Shown piece after piece: positions 23,762 through 35,429 of a stretch of 64,000 nucleotides of DNA. This DNA comes from Myxocyprinus asiaticus (Eukaryota > Chordata > Actinopteri > Cypriniformes > Catostomidae), in assembly GCF_019703515.2 (NCBI RefSeq), contig NC_059385.1, positions 31,126,001 through 31,190,000 on the forward strand, in the 5' to 3' direction. Position numbers and translations under genes: made by a program. The first letter of the stretch is position 1. Each line of letters opens with the position of its first letter. Under the pieces are notes generated by a model that had not been told where the DNA came from, did not search any database, and saw only the letters and a program-made list of their open reading frames with translations.

Positions 23762-24777
23762 GCCGTGTTCAGTGTAGACAGCTTCAAGCCGTCGTGGCAC
23801 ATTGCGCACCCGGTGTAGACAGCAACATTGATTATGCCAGACAATCGACCAGAAGTCTGAAAAAAAGGACAGACTCAAGTAAAAGAGGATGCAATCAGCC
23901 TATTATTGCTCATATTTGGCTGTTGTTTGTGTGTTGGATGTTAAGGAGCCTACTTCGATAGAGACAAAACGTGATCAATTATCTGCTGAGCGGAACAGAC
24001 CGATTCTGTGAGAAGTGCGACACGACCATTTCAATTCACCAAAACCATATACATTTTCCTATTTGAAATAAAATAAATTGTCTAACTACATTTTCTAACA
24101 GGAATATGATGAATATCATGTGAGCTATTTTGAGTGCGACAAAATGCATTTCATTTTATTACAAACTATTAGTATATTCTGGCAGATTTGATTGGGTGGA
24201 CCAGTGCTGCTCATCATAGTAACATCATTATATTTGTGCATAGCTTTATAAACATTTGTAATATACCTCCCTGGAAATGTTTAAAGATATATTCATCCTA
24301 ATTAACTACATAATTACATTTTGTTTTCAATAGTTTTGTGGAGAACTATTGTGTATTTCTTTTACACAATCAATGCTTCGTTCATCAGGTTTGCATTTAT
24401 GTGCATTAGTAATGTTTAGTTTTCACAAATTGCTCTGTGGGTCGAGATGAAAGTTTCCAGTATCACTGAACACAGTGGAGGCCGCATAGTCCTGCCAATG
24501 ACATTAAGTGAATATAACTCACCTTTTTATTGCGGAGCGCTAAACAAGGAGATATATGGAACCAGCGCTTTAGGGACATACACCAATCGAGTGGTATGCT
24601 CTTTACTCCTAGAGGTGATAAAGGTGACAGAAATGTGGTGCTGCACAATGCGTGGTGCGGGCGAGAGCGCCCTTGGGTGTCAGAAACGAAGATGAGATAA
24701 TGAGAAAATTCATTGACATTTTTCTGCTATCTCTGATTTTATTTTGTCTATTCATCCATTTATATATCTATTTTATG

Positions 24778-24778
<1 letters not shown>

Positions 24779-24815
<37 letters not shown>
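24779..24815 (+). repeat. (ATT)n microsatellite
   Basis: About twelve ATT units directly before the TIR element at 24821. Confidence 0.95.
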
Positions 24816-24817
<2 letters not shown>

Positions 24818-24820
24818 CTT

Positions 24821-25781
24821 GGCTGGGTTTCCCAAAGCACTAAGTAGGACATTAGCAGCACTTTAGTGCTTAATCTCTAAGGCGTGTTTTCCAAAAGCAT
24901 CGTTATCTAAGTAGTTCGTAAAAACGTTCTTTAATGCTTTTGAACTGCTCTTAAGTCCATTAAGTGCAACTTAAACTTATCTTTCTGGCATCTTTCACAG
25001 TTTATCAAAGACAATGTGACATTTAATAAATTGTATTAATATATTTTGATAATTGGAAAGCCATTGTAAAATATTTCAGAGCATAAAAAAAAGTGTTGAA
25101 AAAAGCGCTATGGAATCAATAGGCAGTCTCCGCAGTCTGTGCATGCAAAATGATAGGTCTAAATTTACAAGACACGTAATACAGTACAACATTATATCAG
25201 CTTTCTTTGATGGGCATAATTGTAAAGGCAATAGAAAGACAACATGTTCTTATTAAACAGATTATTTAAGAAGACATACAGTATGTGAATAATGTGACCA
25301 TGAAGTTTAAAACATAAATATGTCTTAATAAATAATTAAAATATGGTTAACAGAGCAGATTAGAGCGAGAGTGTGCAATGAGAGCCTCCCTCTTCTTCCT
25401 TCCTCCAATGGCTGATTCAAATCGTCTCGCCTATGGTCTTTTTACAAGGCAGTAACAAATTGCATGATGCATAATGATGCCTAATTTCTTTAAATTCTGT
25501 AATAGTAAGGTAATAAATTTTGGTGCTTTGACAAGGTTACAAACAACTGCATGTTTGTCAGTATTTCCACCTTACTTTCATTTTGAGAAGACAAACTCCT
25601 GGATAAACTGGCCAAAGTGATCAGCACCTTTGGACTGGACAGCTCACTTAAGTTCAACTTTATAACGAGTAATCTACGTGCTGGTTTGGGAAACAGGCAT
25701 TACTCTATCATAAAATAACAAGCGACATCAGTTAAGATGATTGTTAAAACTTAAGTTGCAACGTTACCGGGAAACCCAGCC
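24821..25781. mobile_element. Non-autonomous TIR element, GGCTGGGTTTCCC ends
   Basis: The 13-bp ends GGCTGGGTTTCCC (24821-24833) and GGGAAACCCAGCC (25769-25781) are perfect inverted copies, flanked by a possible 3-bp duplication, CTT. The inside is AT-rich with no transposase. Subterminal ttccaaaagcatcgttatctaag blocks are common in teleost MITEs. A PIF/Harbinger origin is possible but not shown. Confidence 0.7.
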
Positions 25782-25784
25782 CTT

Positions 25785-25962
25785 GTCTATTAAGATGCTC
25801 TTAGCTCTGTAGGATTACTCCAGAGCACTCGTAAATCTACGAGCATTTTCAAGTACTACTTAAGTTATGATGGCTTTCAGAAAAAGGAGGCAAAACTAAG
25901 ATGAATCGTAAGATGTATTCTACGATCTAGGCTTACGATGCTTTCGTGAAATGAGGCCCAGA
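25785..25962. repeat. Fragment ending TTTCGTGAAATGAGGCCC
   Basis: It contains gctcttagctctgtaggatt, cgtaagatgtattctacgatc and cttacgatgctttcgtgaaa. This is a second, related MITE-like terminus abutting the element at 24821. Confidence 0.45.
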
Positions 25963-27634
25963 GCTGCGCAGTGTGCTCGCATCTGCAATTAAAAACGTGC
26001 GATTTGAAATTTAAACCCATTCACATGTGAGCGATAAGCTTTGTGTCTATCGTGGAAAATCCACAAATGTTGCATATTGGCAGCGTTGCAACAAAAAAAC
26101 TTGTAAAATGTGTCTGATGTCTACTGTGCTATCGCAAAATCTTAGACACATCTTCTGGGTGGAGGTAAAGCTCCCTCTGTGCTGTATCATGCAGCCGCTC
26201 TCAAGAGACGCAATCCATAATTTAATGAACTGTACGCAAAAACAAGAGCAGGAGAAATTGAGAGGCGATCAAATAAAATGCTAAATAAGTCATGCATGTG
26301 AGTCCTTTATCTAGATGTGAGACTTGAAGAGAACAAGCTTAAAGATGTTGAACTTTGACACAGTAACACTGAATTCAACTTTCTTGTAGAAACACCATGC
26401 CATGTGTTCCTCTAATAGACTATTTCATTGTAGTAGATGACAGATAATGTATAATTAATATAATAACATTATAATGAATATAATGTATAATGAATGTTAA
26501 TAAAATATTTATTAAAATGGTTGTATTTATTCTTGTGATGTTTACTACAAAGCAGGAAATAGGAAAATGCATATTATTTGGTGTGTTGGAGTTTCAGAAA
26601 TGGCTAGTATTTATCTGAACATTAATATTAATTGTCATATAAGTATGTCATTATTATTTCAAAACGTGGTATGGTATGGGATTGATTATTTCTGTACTTG
26701 TAAAACACTATACAATTAAGTCAAGAATGTTGGAAGGTGAATTTAATTTGGTCAATGTTAAGGGTTAGTCTCAGTCTCAGACGGCATGAAATCTGCAAGA
26801 GATGTCAGAAAATTCATTCTATTGACTGACAGCTCTTATGAGGTGCACTGGCTTTTATCACTTCAGATAACAAAGTGTTGTTTAGAAGTTACCAGGCTAC
26901 AACAATGAGCACCTCTGTAGAAGAACTAATCAAAAACTACTTGACTTTTGATTAGATTTGCCAAAGCTTGCAAATAAATAAATAAATAAGCAGTTAAGAG
27001 TACTGCTTTAAACATATTGTGAAGGTGATTATTTGAATGAGCTACCACTTTGTTGTATGTCATGCCACATTAAATAATAAAAATAAGTAAAAAAAAAAAA
27101 AAAAAAAAAAACATTCAGGTGGCCTCCAAAATAAATTGCCTAGGGCCTCTCAGTGTCTAGAACTGGCCCTGAATCACTGATTGCTGTGTAGGTAGACATA
27201 GTTCATTAAATTAATATGTAAGATGCAGTTATTCCATTAATATGATTTGCTGGAACATATATATATATATATATTTAACCTGAATAAACGTTATGTTCAA
27301 CTTATAGTTTGAGGCTACTTTATTGAATTCACATGACGAAAAGAAAAGTGCTGTGTCAGTGTATAGTGACTTTAATTGGGTTAGACTTGTTCTCTCTTCA
27401 GCTCTATACCGGCCTTTATATTACAGTTGAAGACAAGCATGAGAAATACTGACACGTCACCTCATGAAATACTAATGAACTGCTGACTCAGAACATCGCT
27501 GCTGGGGTTAGACTGTGTTGATAGTGTGAGAAGTGCAATCTAACAAAGACATTCAACCTGCTTTGAAATGTTTTTATTCTGTCCTGGTATGACATCTGGT
27601 GTGTATAGTTTGAGGCTGCTGTGTGGTGTACTGG
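25963..27634. other. Intronic DNA, no gene seen
   Basis: Holds an A20-plus tract at 27089-27111 followed by sequence like the tail of a retroposed repeat (cctagggcctctcagtgtct), and a short (AT)n at 27257. No gene was recognised. Confidence 0.5.
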
Positions 27635-27760
27635 TTAAAGTAATAGTTCACCCAAAAATTATAATTCTCTCATAATTTACTCACCCGTTTGCCTTCTCAA
27701 ACTCAAATGACTTTCTTCAACAACACAAATGAAGATATTTTGATGCCAATATGAGGTGGC
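27635..27760 (+). repeat. Left end of AGTTCACCCAAAAAT-type repeat
   Basis: ttaaagtaatagttcaccca followed by ctctcataatttactcaccc and a ctttcttcaacaacacaaat block matches the left end of 28787-29317. Confidence 0.75.
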
Positions 27761-28786
27761 GCTAGTCAATGGGAACCAGCACTTCTTGAACTGCTGTCAT
27801 AATTAAGACTTTATTTTATTTGAGGGGCTGTAAATTGCTCTACACATGGACTAATCAAATGAAATGAATTGGCGGTAGTGCCGTCTCAAGTTGGACAAAA
27901 TTTCGAACCAACATGCACTGCTTCAAGTCTGGTGCCGAATGGTCTGCGCAGCGATGCATGAAGTCGAACACACCTATTGACTGGCAGGGTGTTTCTAATT
28001 GGCTTAAAAAGCACAGACAGTAGGTTGTTGGGACATTTAATTTGCTTTTCCCAAAAAAAAAAAAAAAAAATCACTTTTAACAGGCCTGTAAAGTGGAAGG
28101 GAAGCAGCCATGTGGAGGAAAAGTCTAATGAATGCTGTAAAGAGCAACATAAGTTACATAATACATCACTTTAACAAACCGTGCCTTCATCTCTTCTGTC
28201 GACATGCTGTCTGGCATGTTTTTTTGAAAAGCTCTTTATGTAACCCTGCTGGCAATGAAAGCATGAGGAGTGTTTTACTTGAAGTGAAAGAGAGAATGTA
28301 AGTGGCGAATGCAAACTCAAGAACAGATGGACACAGCTGCTCACATTCGGTTTGGGGAATCGAGCTGTTTGCTTGAGATGGGCTGCGTGAAATGCACATC
28401 TCTACAGGACACTTTCAGTGAAAAGGTTACAAAATAGGGCCTGAAACTTTTTTTTTTCTTCTTTTTATTCTTTAAGAAATTATAAGTCAAAGGAGATGCT
28501 TAAACTTCAGAAAATGTTGATCGTTAACCTCAGGAGGTAAAACTAAATATTACGTGAGCTGTTTTATTTTCTATTCATTTAAATGTGGTTTACATTTTTT
28601 GCAACCCTGTTACCAAATTTCAGGAAATATTTATTACAGTTTAAATTCTCATATTCTCATTTTGCCAGAAAGGGTAGTAGGGTTGCAAATTTAGTCCAAC
28701 TTACTGCAGGCTAGATAATTTGGGACCAAATGTTGGTTTGTAATTATTCTAACTTACATTTCCTGTAAATAATAATAATAATAAAA

Positions 28787-29317
28787 AATTCACCCAAAAA
28801 TTAACATTTTCTCACCATTTACTCACCCTCATGCCATCCCAGAGGTGTATGACTTTCTTTCTTCTCCAGAACACAAACAAAAATTTTCTGAAAAATATCT
28901 CAACTTTGTGGGTCCATACAATGCAAGCTTGACACATACACAGAGCGCTAGATGGCACTATAGGAGGTGTAATCAAGCTTGAAATCAAGATCGCCAAAGA
29001 GACTGCTGATGTCAAGATTTATAGTAAAACAGAAGTTTCTTTTCACTCAGTTCTCACCCAAAAGCGATTAGATCACTAAGAATTTGTGGACTAAACCACT
29101 AGAGTCGTATGGATTACTTTTATGCTGCTTTTATGTGCTTTTTGGTGCTTCAAAGTTTTGGTTTTACTTGCATTGTTTGGACCTACAGAGCTGAATATTC
29201 TTCTAAAAATCTTCATTTGTGTTCTGCAGAAGAAAGAAAGTCACACACATCTGGGATGGCATAAGGGTGAGTAAATAATGAGAGAATTTTCATTTTTGGG
29301 TGAACTATTCCTTTAAG
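28787..29317. mobile_element. Complete palindromic AGTTCACCCAAAAAT-type element
   Basis: Long inverted terminal repeats: attcacccaaaaattaacat...ctcatgccatcccagaggtgtatgactttctttcttct on the left and the reverse complement, ending tttgggtgaactattccttt, on the right. Arms extend about 130 bp to ggtccatacaatgcaagctt / cattgtttggacctaca. No coding capacity. Fragments of the family lie at 11219, 27635, 50565 and 56352. Confidence 0.8.
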
Positions 29318-29318
29318 G

Positions 29319-29830
29319 AATGTTACACTTTTCCTAATGGGTTGAAAATAATGCAGTAACAGGGTCACACAAAAGCTTAATGGGTGTTTCTTTGGGCACT
29401 TTTAGCACTGTGAATTTCTAGAAAGTAAAGTCTTGCTAAAAAAAATAATCACACTCTATACGTGTATGTTTGTTTGTGCCCTAACAATGTCCAGCAGTGG
29501 ATTTACTATACATGCATCACAGGAGATTTATGTCATTTTCTTTCTGAAATTCATGGAAATTCTCACCACAATGTCTTTTCAGCACATCTCAAATTATTGA
29601 CTTTTGATATGTTTGAAACTAGCTACTTTTAATGCTATGCTAATTTTATATTAAATAATGGTTTAACACATCTAATAGTTCTCACAGCAAAGATGATGGG
29701 ATTTGTGCCTCTAATACTTTAAAAAAGCCATGGGCAACCAAAATGTACCGTATTCATGAAAATTTCCATAGGTACAAAAATCATGAATAAACCAAACTAA
29801 AGTTTTTTTGTTTTTCCCATTCTCCTGTAG
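29319..29830. other. Intron 3' end before plppr1 exon A
   Basis: No gene. The pyrimidine tract and acceptor at 29804-29830 (gtttttttgtttttcccattctcctgtag region) serve exon A. Confidence 0.6.
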
Positions 29831-30019
29831 TTGGTCATCATGGCCGGGACGGTGCTTCTGGTGTACTACTTTGAATGCACGGACACATTTGGGATCCACA
29901 TCCAGGGCTTCTTCTGTAATGACACTGACCTGATGAAGCCCTACCCTGGGGCGGAGGAGAGCAGCTTCATCCCTCCAATCATCCTGTACTGTGTGGTGGC
30001 AGCTGCGCCCACAGCCATC
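29831..30019 (+). CDS. plppr1: plppr1 internal coding exon A (PLPPR1/PRG-3)
   Basis: This 189-nt exon encodes 63 residues in phase 0 and begins with LVIMAGTVLLVYYFEC. The acceptor is a strong pyrimidine tract ending in ctcctgtag and the donor is gtgagt at 30020. It covers the end of the first membrane helix, the first extracellular loop with the cysteine pair around GFFCND and an N-D-T glycosylation sequon, and the start of helix 2 (PPIILYCVVAAAPTAI). The match is to phospholipid phosphatase-related protein 1, a six-helix plasma-membrane protein of neurons linked to neurite and filopodia growth; members of this branch have lost lipid phosphatase activity. PLPPR5 is the nearest alternative, but I judge residues such as the LMKPYPG stretch closer to PLPPR1. 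The start-codon exon (about 20 residues) lies upstream of the window. Confidence 0.95.
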
Positions 30020-30114
30020 GTGAGTAAAGTCAAATCTATCTGTGCCCCTTTAAAATGCTTAACAGAGGAGGAATGTGACAAACTATCTTAAGCAGTTTTT
30101 GGACTTCAGTTAAG

Positions 30115-30215
30115 TCAGAGCCATGGTGCAGTGGTTAGTACACATGGTCCTGATACATTTAGACTTGGTGCTCATGCAGATGATGCAGGTTCGAGTTTGC
30201 CCTGTGTTAAGAGTA
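30115..30215 (+). repeat. tRNA-derived SINE fragment
   Basis: A Pol III A-box-like TGGTGCAGTGGTTAG at 30124 and a B-box-like GGTTCGAGTTT at 30188 stand about 60 bp apart, as in tRNA-headed SINEs of teleosts. The spacing is slightly long for a tRNA and the B box ends TTT rather than CC, so this is a decayed SINE head, not a tRNA gene. The tail is not recognisable. Confidence 0.6.
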
Positions 30216-30699
30216 AGAACACTAGCTTACTGCATACAGCATAGTATACACTGTCTACTATTTCTTAAAATAGTAGTATGGTAGTATGCTCTTCTGAACA
30301 CTACCTCTGTCTAGTAAAAAGGTCAATCATTGTTTGAACATGAAAAACATGTTTGACATGTTTCACTTTTCTTGCATAAAATGTACATTTGTAATGAAAA
30401 CAATATTAGAAATAATAATTTAATATGCTATTTTAAGGTATTTTTGTGTTGCTTGGATGCAGCATTGTGCGACAATGGAAATACATGAATCAAAGATAGC
30501 ATTTTATTTATTCAGATATTTAAAGTGAAAATAAGTGACTATACATTTTGTGGATTATAGAATACTAAAATGTTTTGTAAAAAAAATGCAGTGCTGTTAA
30601 ACAATTTTATTTCACTAACTATAAGTGTATTATACCATGGTCTGTTCTAATACTTGATTCTGACTGGCTGGAATGCGTGCAGTTCAAACCGTAGAATGC

Positions 30700-31156
30700 A
30701 CAGGTAGTTCCGGTCAGTTTTAACAAAGTCTTTTTAGCAAGTCAGTCCACTGTCGGCCATTTTTGGAATGCTCTCGGGAGGCTATTTCCAGTCATGCCAG
30801 TGCATTTCATATTTACTTGAATGGGAAAAGACCGAAATCTCCAAAATGGATGGTCAAGATTATGGTCAAAGGACATATCAAATCAGCAGTAAAATCTGAC
30901 AGCACTGTTATCACAAATTGTGCTTCTTTACCTCAGATTGCGCTAAAAAACAACATTTTCTCGGCTTTATAGCTAATGCGCATGTACGTTGTCGAATTGA
31001 TTGACAGGCGATGTCTGTATCTAAAAGGTGATTGGCTCTTTTACCTGTAAGGTGGGACTTCCTTTCTATGTCTGTTGACCGCTGGCTGCTGTTGGGCGTT
31101 CCAATTTCTCTCATTCATTTTAATAGAAGTGGCCCATCTCTGCTAAATAATCTCTG
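30700..31156 (-). repeat. Dispersed repeat copy B (uninterrupted)
   Basis: Reverse complement of copy A at 12991-16740, without the solo LTR or LINE; it therefore shows the pre-insertion sequence of both sites. No reading frame of note. Confidence 0.78.
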
Positions 31157-31544
31157 GTTTTAATCACCGTTTGATATTAATGCTCGTGCAGCCTTGATAG
31201 ATACCATACTTAGAGGTCTAAATCTGCAGGTTCCAGAGTGTTTTTAATGGTTTTCCCCTTATTATACAGTAAGTGCTACTTTTACTGTCACTGCCACATT
31301 TGTAATGTCGGTTTTTCCACATTAATGTGAAAATGGCAGTGTGCAAAGTAATCCATTTTCTCTGGAGTGCCAACCCCTCTACGTTCTGTGGATACTATTA
31401 TTTCTGGATTGTGCATTTAAATTCACAGTTTTGACCAAGTGTGTGGTCGCACTACTGTTTTTCTATGTCTGATTTAAAATGGGCTGAGCTGCAGATCTAA
31501 TGACCCTTAGATAAAATTAACTGTTAACCGTAAAATTAACCGGC
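31157..31544. other. Intronic DNA, no gene seen
   Basis: Separates repeat copy B from the nested transposon stack. Nothing recognised. Confidence 0.5.
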
Positions 31545-31674
31545 GCTCAATTGGATTGAGATCTGGGGAATTTGGTGGCCAGGGCAACACCTTGAAGTCT
31601 TCATCATGTTCCTCAAACCATCCCCGAACAATGTGTGCAGTGTGGCAGGGCGCATTATCCTGCTGAAAGAGGCT

Positions 31675-31816
31675 TGTGGCAGCGGGGGCGTGGTCGAGCG
31701 TTCATCTGGAGAGAAAGCGGTAAGGGTGCATACACCTGAGCCAGATTATTACTAACACCTGTTTCCAATTGCAGTAAGTTTGGGGAGAGCGGTATAAAGG
31801 GAACCACGCCAGCGGC
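31675..31816 (+). repeat. 5' LTR fragment of the Gypsy element
   Basis: The first 142 bp match 37794-37946, with about nine substitutions and one 4-bp indel. The LTR is then cut at AGCGGC and joined directly to integrase-region sequence, so R/U5, the primer site, gag and protease are absent. A TATAAAGG box lies at 31793-31800. Confidence 0.85.
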
Positions 31817-31849
31817 GTGTATTGAGTGACACAGGACGCTCGAACAAAA

Positions 31850-32647
31850 GAGGATACATCCCAGCTGTTAATACCGCAGAGCCTCCAGGAAATGTTATTC
31901 CAGGCGGCTCACTATAATCCGATGGCGGGTCACTTAGGGGAGAAGAAAACACTGGACTGACTAATGGCCCGTTTTTATTGGCCGGGCATTCACGGGGATG
32001 TCCACAGTTGGTGTGCGGCTTGCCATGAATGTCAGCTGGTGAATCCGCCGGCCACCCCAAGAGCAGCGTTGCACCCCCTCCCATTAATCGAGGTCCCCTT
32101 TGAAAGAATTGGCATGGACCTCGTCGGGCCATTAGATCGGTCAGCACGCGGACACTGCTTTGTATTAGTCCTGGTGGACTATGCAATGTGATATCCGGAA
32201 GCAGCGCCCCTGCACAACATCTCAGCATGCAGTGTTGCAGAGGTACTCTTCAAAATAATCTCCCGAGTGGGGATTCCGAAAGAAATCCTCACTGATCACG
32301 GCACTACATTTATGTCACCGACACTATGCAAGCTTTATGAATGGTTGGGTATTAAGTCGATCTGCACTAGTGTTTACCATCCACAGACAGATGGGTTGGT
32401 AGAGCGATTTAATAAGACCCTTAAAAATATGATTCGTAAGTTTATGCACAAAGATGCTAGAAATTGGACAAATGGCTCGATCCCGTTATTCACAGTGCGA
32501 GAGATCCTGCAAACCTCCACAGAGTTTTCCTAATTCGAGCTGCTGTACGGATGGCGCCCACATACCGTGCTCGATGTCATACGGGAAGCTTTGGAGGAGG
32601 GTACTTCAAACAGTATGAACGAAATTCAGTACATTCTTGATCTTAAA
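31850..32647 (+). pseudogene. Gypsy integrase pseudogene
   Basis: Reads the zinc-binding HHCC region (AGHLG, then GIHGDVHSWCAACHECQ) followed by the rve core. The catalytic triad is visible as MDLVGPL (about 32115), ILTDHGTTF (about 32288) and TDGLVERFNKTL (about 32391), with 35 residues between the second Asp and the Glu. In-frame stops occur before MARFYWP (about 31959), after DYAM (32189-32191) and after EFS (32533), and a frame change lies at about 32470. It is cut at about 32647 by the DIRS element, losing the C-terminal domain. Confidence 0.88.
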
Positions 32648-32651
32648 GAAA

Positions 32652-32914
32652 AACGTCTCTGGTTACGTATGTAACCTCAGTTCCCTGAGATGTAGGGAAC
32701 TGACGCGTTCACGTCCGCTCAGCCAATTACATTGAGCACTATATAATAGTTCTATATAAGCGGGAGGCATAATTCCATCAGTCAGAATTTATCGACTGAA
32801 AGCGGCGGCTGAGCCGCCTGATAGTGACGTCCGGTAGCGTGGCTAGCTATGCAGTGTCTCGTTCCCTACATCACAAGGAACCAAGGTTACATACGTAACC
32901 GGAGACGTTCCCTT
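32652..32914. repeat. Inverted repeat at the DIRS 3' end
   Basis: ACGTCTCTGGTTACGTATGT...AGATGTAGGGAAC (32652-32706) is reverse-complemented at 32859-32914 with few changes; each arm contains the palindrome GGTTACGTATGTAACC or its close relative. This fits the complementary terminal/internal sequences that DIRS elements use to form circles. Confidence 0.75.
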
Positions 32915-33577
32915 TTGATTTCGGTCATTTACATCACGTCACTGACGCTTATGGGAACGTTTACGATCACGCCGTGGTACTGGACAAAGGACACATAACA
33001 CTCAAGAGTGATTCTCGTTGTAACTACACTGAGTGTATAGAAGGGATAGGATATTGTGTCAAACAAATACAACGCTTAGCTTATAGGAAGTGTATAAGAA
33101 ATCAACCTTGCCCTGACAGTTCTGAGGGGGCGAGGTACCAAGCACATTTGCATCGCTCAGTAGTGGGATGCTTTGCCTTTAAGAGGGCTCCAAGCAGACC
33201 TTGTAGAGCATAGTCAGGTGCACAGTCCGGTAGTGAAACAGCTGAGTTCCACTAAGGGAAACACAGCGCATATCTATCTTTTAACCAGAGAATGAGCGTC
33301 TAAGGTGTGACCAAAACACAAGTATATTAATGTGTTTGTGTGGGAAACAGTAAATATATATTCAAGCGGTATGGCCAGAGTGTGGCACCACTTTACATTC
33401 GAATGTCTAAAGCACAGCCGAGACAAAAGAGATACTGCATGTAGTGTAATTAGGCAGTATAAACAAAGTATGATGGCGCTTAACATGAACACGTCTTGCA
33501 TTGTTGCACAAGCGCGTGCAGTCCAGAATCGAAGTTAATTCATCAAGTTCTTGAAGCAGACCTTAGAACACAATGAA

Positions 33578-34560
33578 TTAATGCTGCTGCACAGACAATA
33601 TCTGTGAAGCCACCAAATGCACGTCAAGGTTGTAAAATCGTGCAAAGGTGCTGGGTGAAGCCCAGCCTGCCGCCAGGCAGATTTCTTGTATGGAAACACC
33701 ATTTTCCCACGCCCATACCTCTCGTTGAGTGGGCCTTAATGCCAATAGAGCATTGGGTTCCCTGAGATTTGTACGCCAGTGATATAGCGTTGACAATCCA
33801 ATGTGACAGTCTCTGCTTTGAAAATAGCATGCCTTTTGAGCGACCTCCGAAACAGACAAAAAGCTGCTGCGTTTGTCTGAACTGGCTTGTGCGGGACACA
33901 TAGGTGTGTAGTGCTCTGACTGGACAGAGTGTATGGAGGGAGCGTTGCTCTTCCGACTGGAAGGGAAGGGGCAAAAGGCTTGTAAAGTGACTACCTGTGC
34001 CTTAAAGGAGGTAGAGAGCACTTTGGGAATATAACCTTTTTTCGGTCTCAGCGTGGCTCTAGATTTGCTCGGACCGAATTCCAAACAGGAGCTGTGCGTT
34101 GAGAACACCTGCAGATCACTCACCTCTTAATGGATGCCAGGGCAAGTAAGAGAGCTGTTTTAAAGGAAAGAGAGCGCAGATCGATAGTCTCGATCGGTTC
34201 AAATGGGGCTTTAGTCAGCGCATTCAGTACCAATGCCAGGTCCCATGTAGGGATTGTAGCTGGGCGGGGAGGATTCAATCACCTCGCGCCTCTTAGAAAG
34301 TTGACCATGAAACAGTGTCTACCTACTGGCATGCCCCCTACAGCTGCATGATTTGTCGAAATAGCGGCTACATATACATTTAGCATAGACGGAGTAAGAC
34401 CTGCGTCTAAGCGCTCCTGTAAAAATTAAAAAATGACAGAAATAGGGCAATTAACGGGATCGTCACGTCGCGTTTTGCACCATTTCACAATGATGTTCTA
34501 TTTGTAGGCATAGAGCTGTCTCGTAGATGGAGCTCTAGCATGCAAAATTGTATTATTTAT
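33578..34560 (-). pseudogene. DIRS tyrosine recombinase pseudogene
   Basis: Read on the minus strand from about 34560: RAPSTRQLYAYK, LNPPRPATIPTWDL, LLALASIKR, SDLQVFSTHSSCLEFGPSK, then VKAHSTRG-type residues (here GIKAHSTRGM) and AAGWASPSTFARFYNLDV. The HSTR box and the FARFY tyrosine match the catalytic R-HxxR-Y signature of tyrosine recombinases. Frame changes at about 34125 and 33720 and a stop near 34430 inactivate it. The enzyme family integrates circular cDNA without an integrase. Confidence 0.87.
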
Positions 34561-34639
34561 TGCCTGTGAGAGGTCTTCATCGTCCGACGTGACCCGCTCA
34601 ACGGCAACACAGGTAGGTTCCATAACTGAGAAAGAAGGT

Positions 34640-35351
34640 CTCATCTTAGTGGGATTTCCCATGGGTGCGCATAAAGGAGCTCCACTATTTCTGGGAACCA
34701 CGGTTGATTTGACCACCTCGGTGCGATCAGTAGTACTGTTTCCATTTCCTCCCTGATTTTGGAGAGGAGTGGAGGAATGAGAATGCATACTTTCGACCCG
34801 CTGGCCATTTGTGAGCTAACGCATCCACCCCTAACTGGACAGGTTCTATTGCCTGTACTGCTAGCAGGCTGTTGATTTCTGCATGCAGAATGTGAGCATT
34901 TTGAGATGACATTGTGGACGGCATCACGCCATTGAAGCACGGCGGCCGTCTCACAAATTGAAGTGTGTAACCATGCTTTAGAGTTATTAACACCCAATTT
35001 GATATGCCGGGAAGGGATTCCCACACTTTTATTCGCTCGGACAGCGGGGATAGTGAGACCACTGAAGAGCTTAACACAGAGCCCTGCCCAGGGGCGGCTG
35101 ATGGTTTGTGGGATGTGTGTGGGTGCGTGAAGAGGGACATAGCTCTTTTCATGAGTGTTTGTGTATTTTTCTTTTTTCGCACTGCCGGCAAGGTGGGCAG
35201 AGTGCATATTTTTCATACACTTTATTGGCACAGATAAACAATTGTGAACAATCTCTCGAACAGGAACGGTGAGAGGAGAGAACAGGGATTCTGTGCGAGT
35301 CCACTTGGGGGCGGGGCATCCCCGCAGTGAACAATGCGGACTCCGCTTCAC
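34640..35351 (-). pseudogene. DIRS RT/RNase H C-terminal relic
   Basis: Frames at 35351-34641 include the RNase H-like segment ETAAVLQWRDAVHNVI and the C-terminal FSFLHSSPKSGRKWK / LIAPRWSNQPWFPEIVELL blocks typical of DIRS polyproteins, in shifting frames. The catalytic RT fingers and palm, with the YxDD box, are not found, so most of pol is deleted. Confidence 0.62.
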
Positions 35352-35429
35352 GCTGCTGAAGCCGTCAGGAACACTGAGGCTGATCAGAGGAAGATTTTCC
35401 TGATGGGCGGGGCCCTTGGCGTGGTGGCT

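Noticed and set aside
30115..30215. Possible tRNA gene
   Set aside because: A and B boxes are present, but the spacing is too long, the B box is degenerate and no acceptor stem pairs, so a SINE fragment fits better.
31752..32228. 158-codon minus-strand frame
   Set aside because: Antisense to the Gypsy LTR/integrase, which has clear catalytic motifs on the plus strand.
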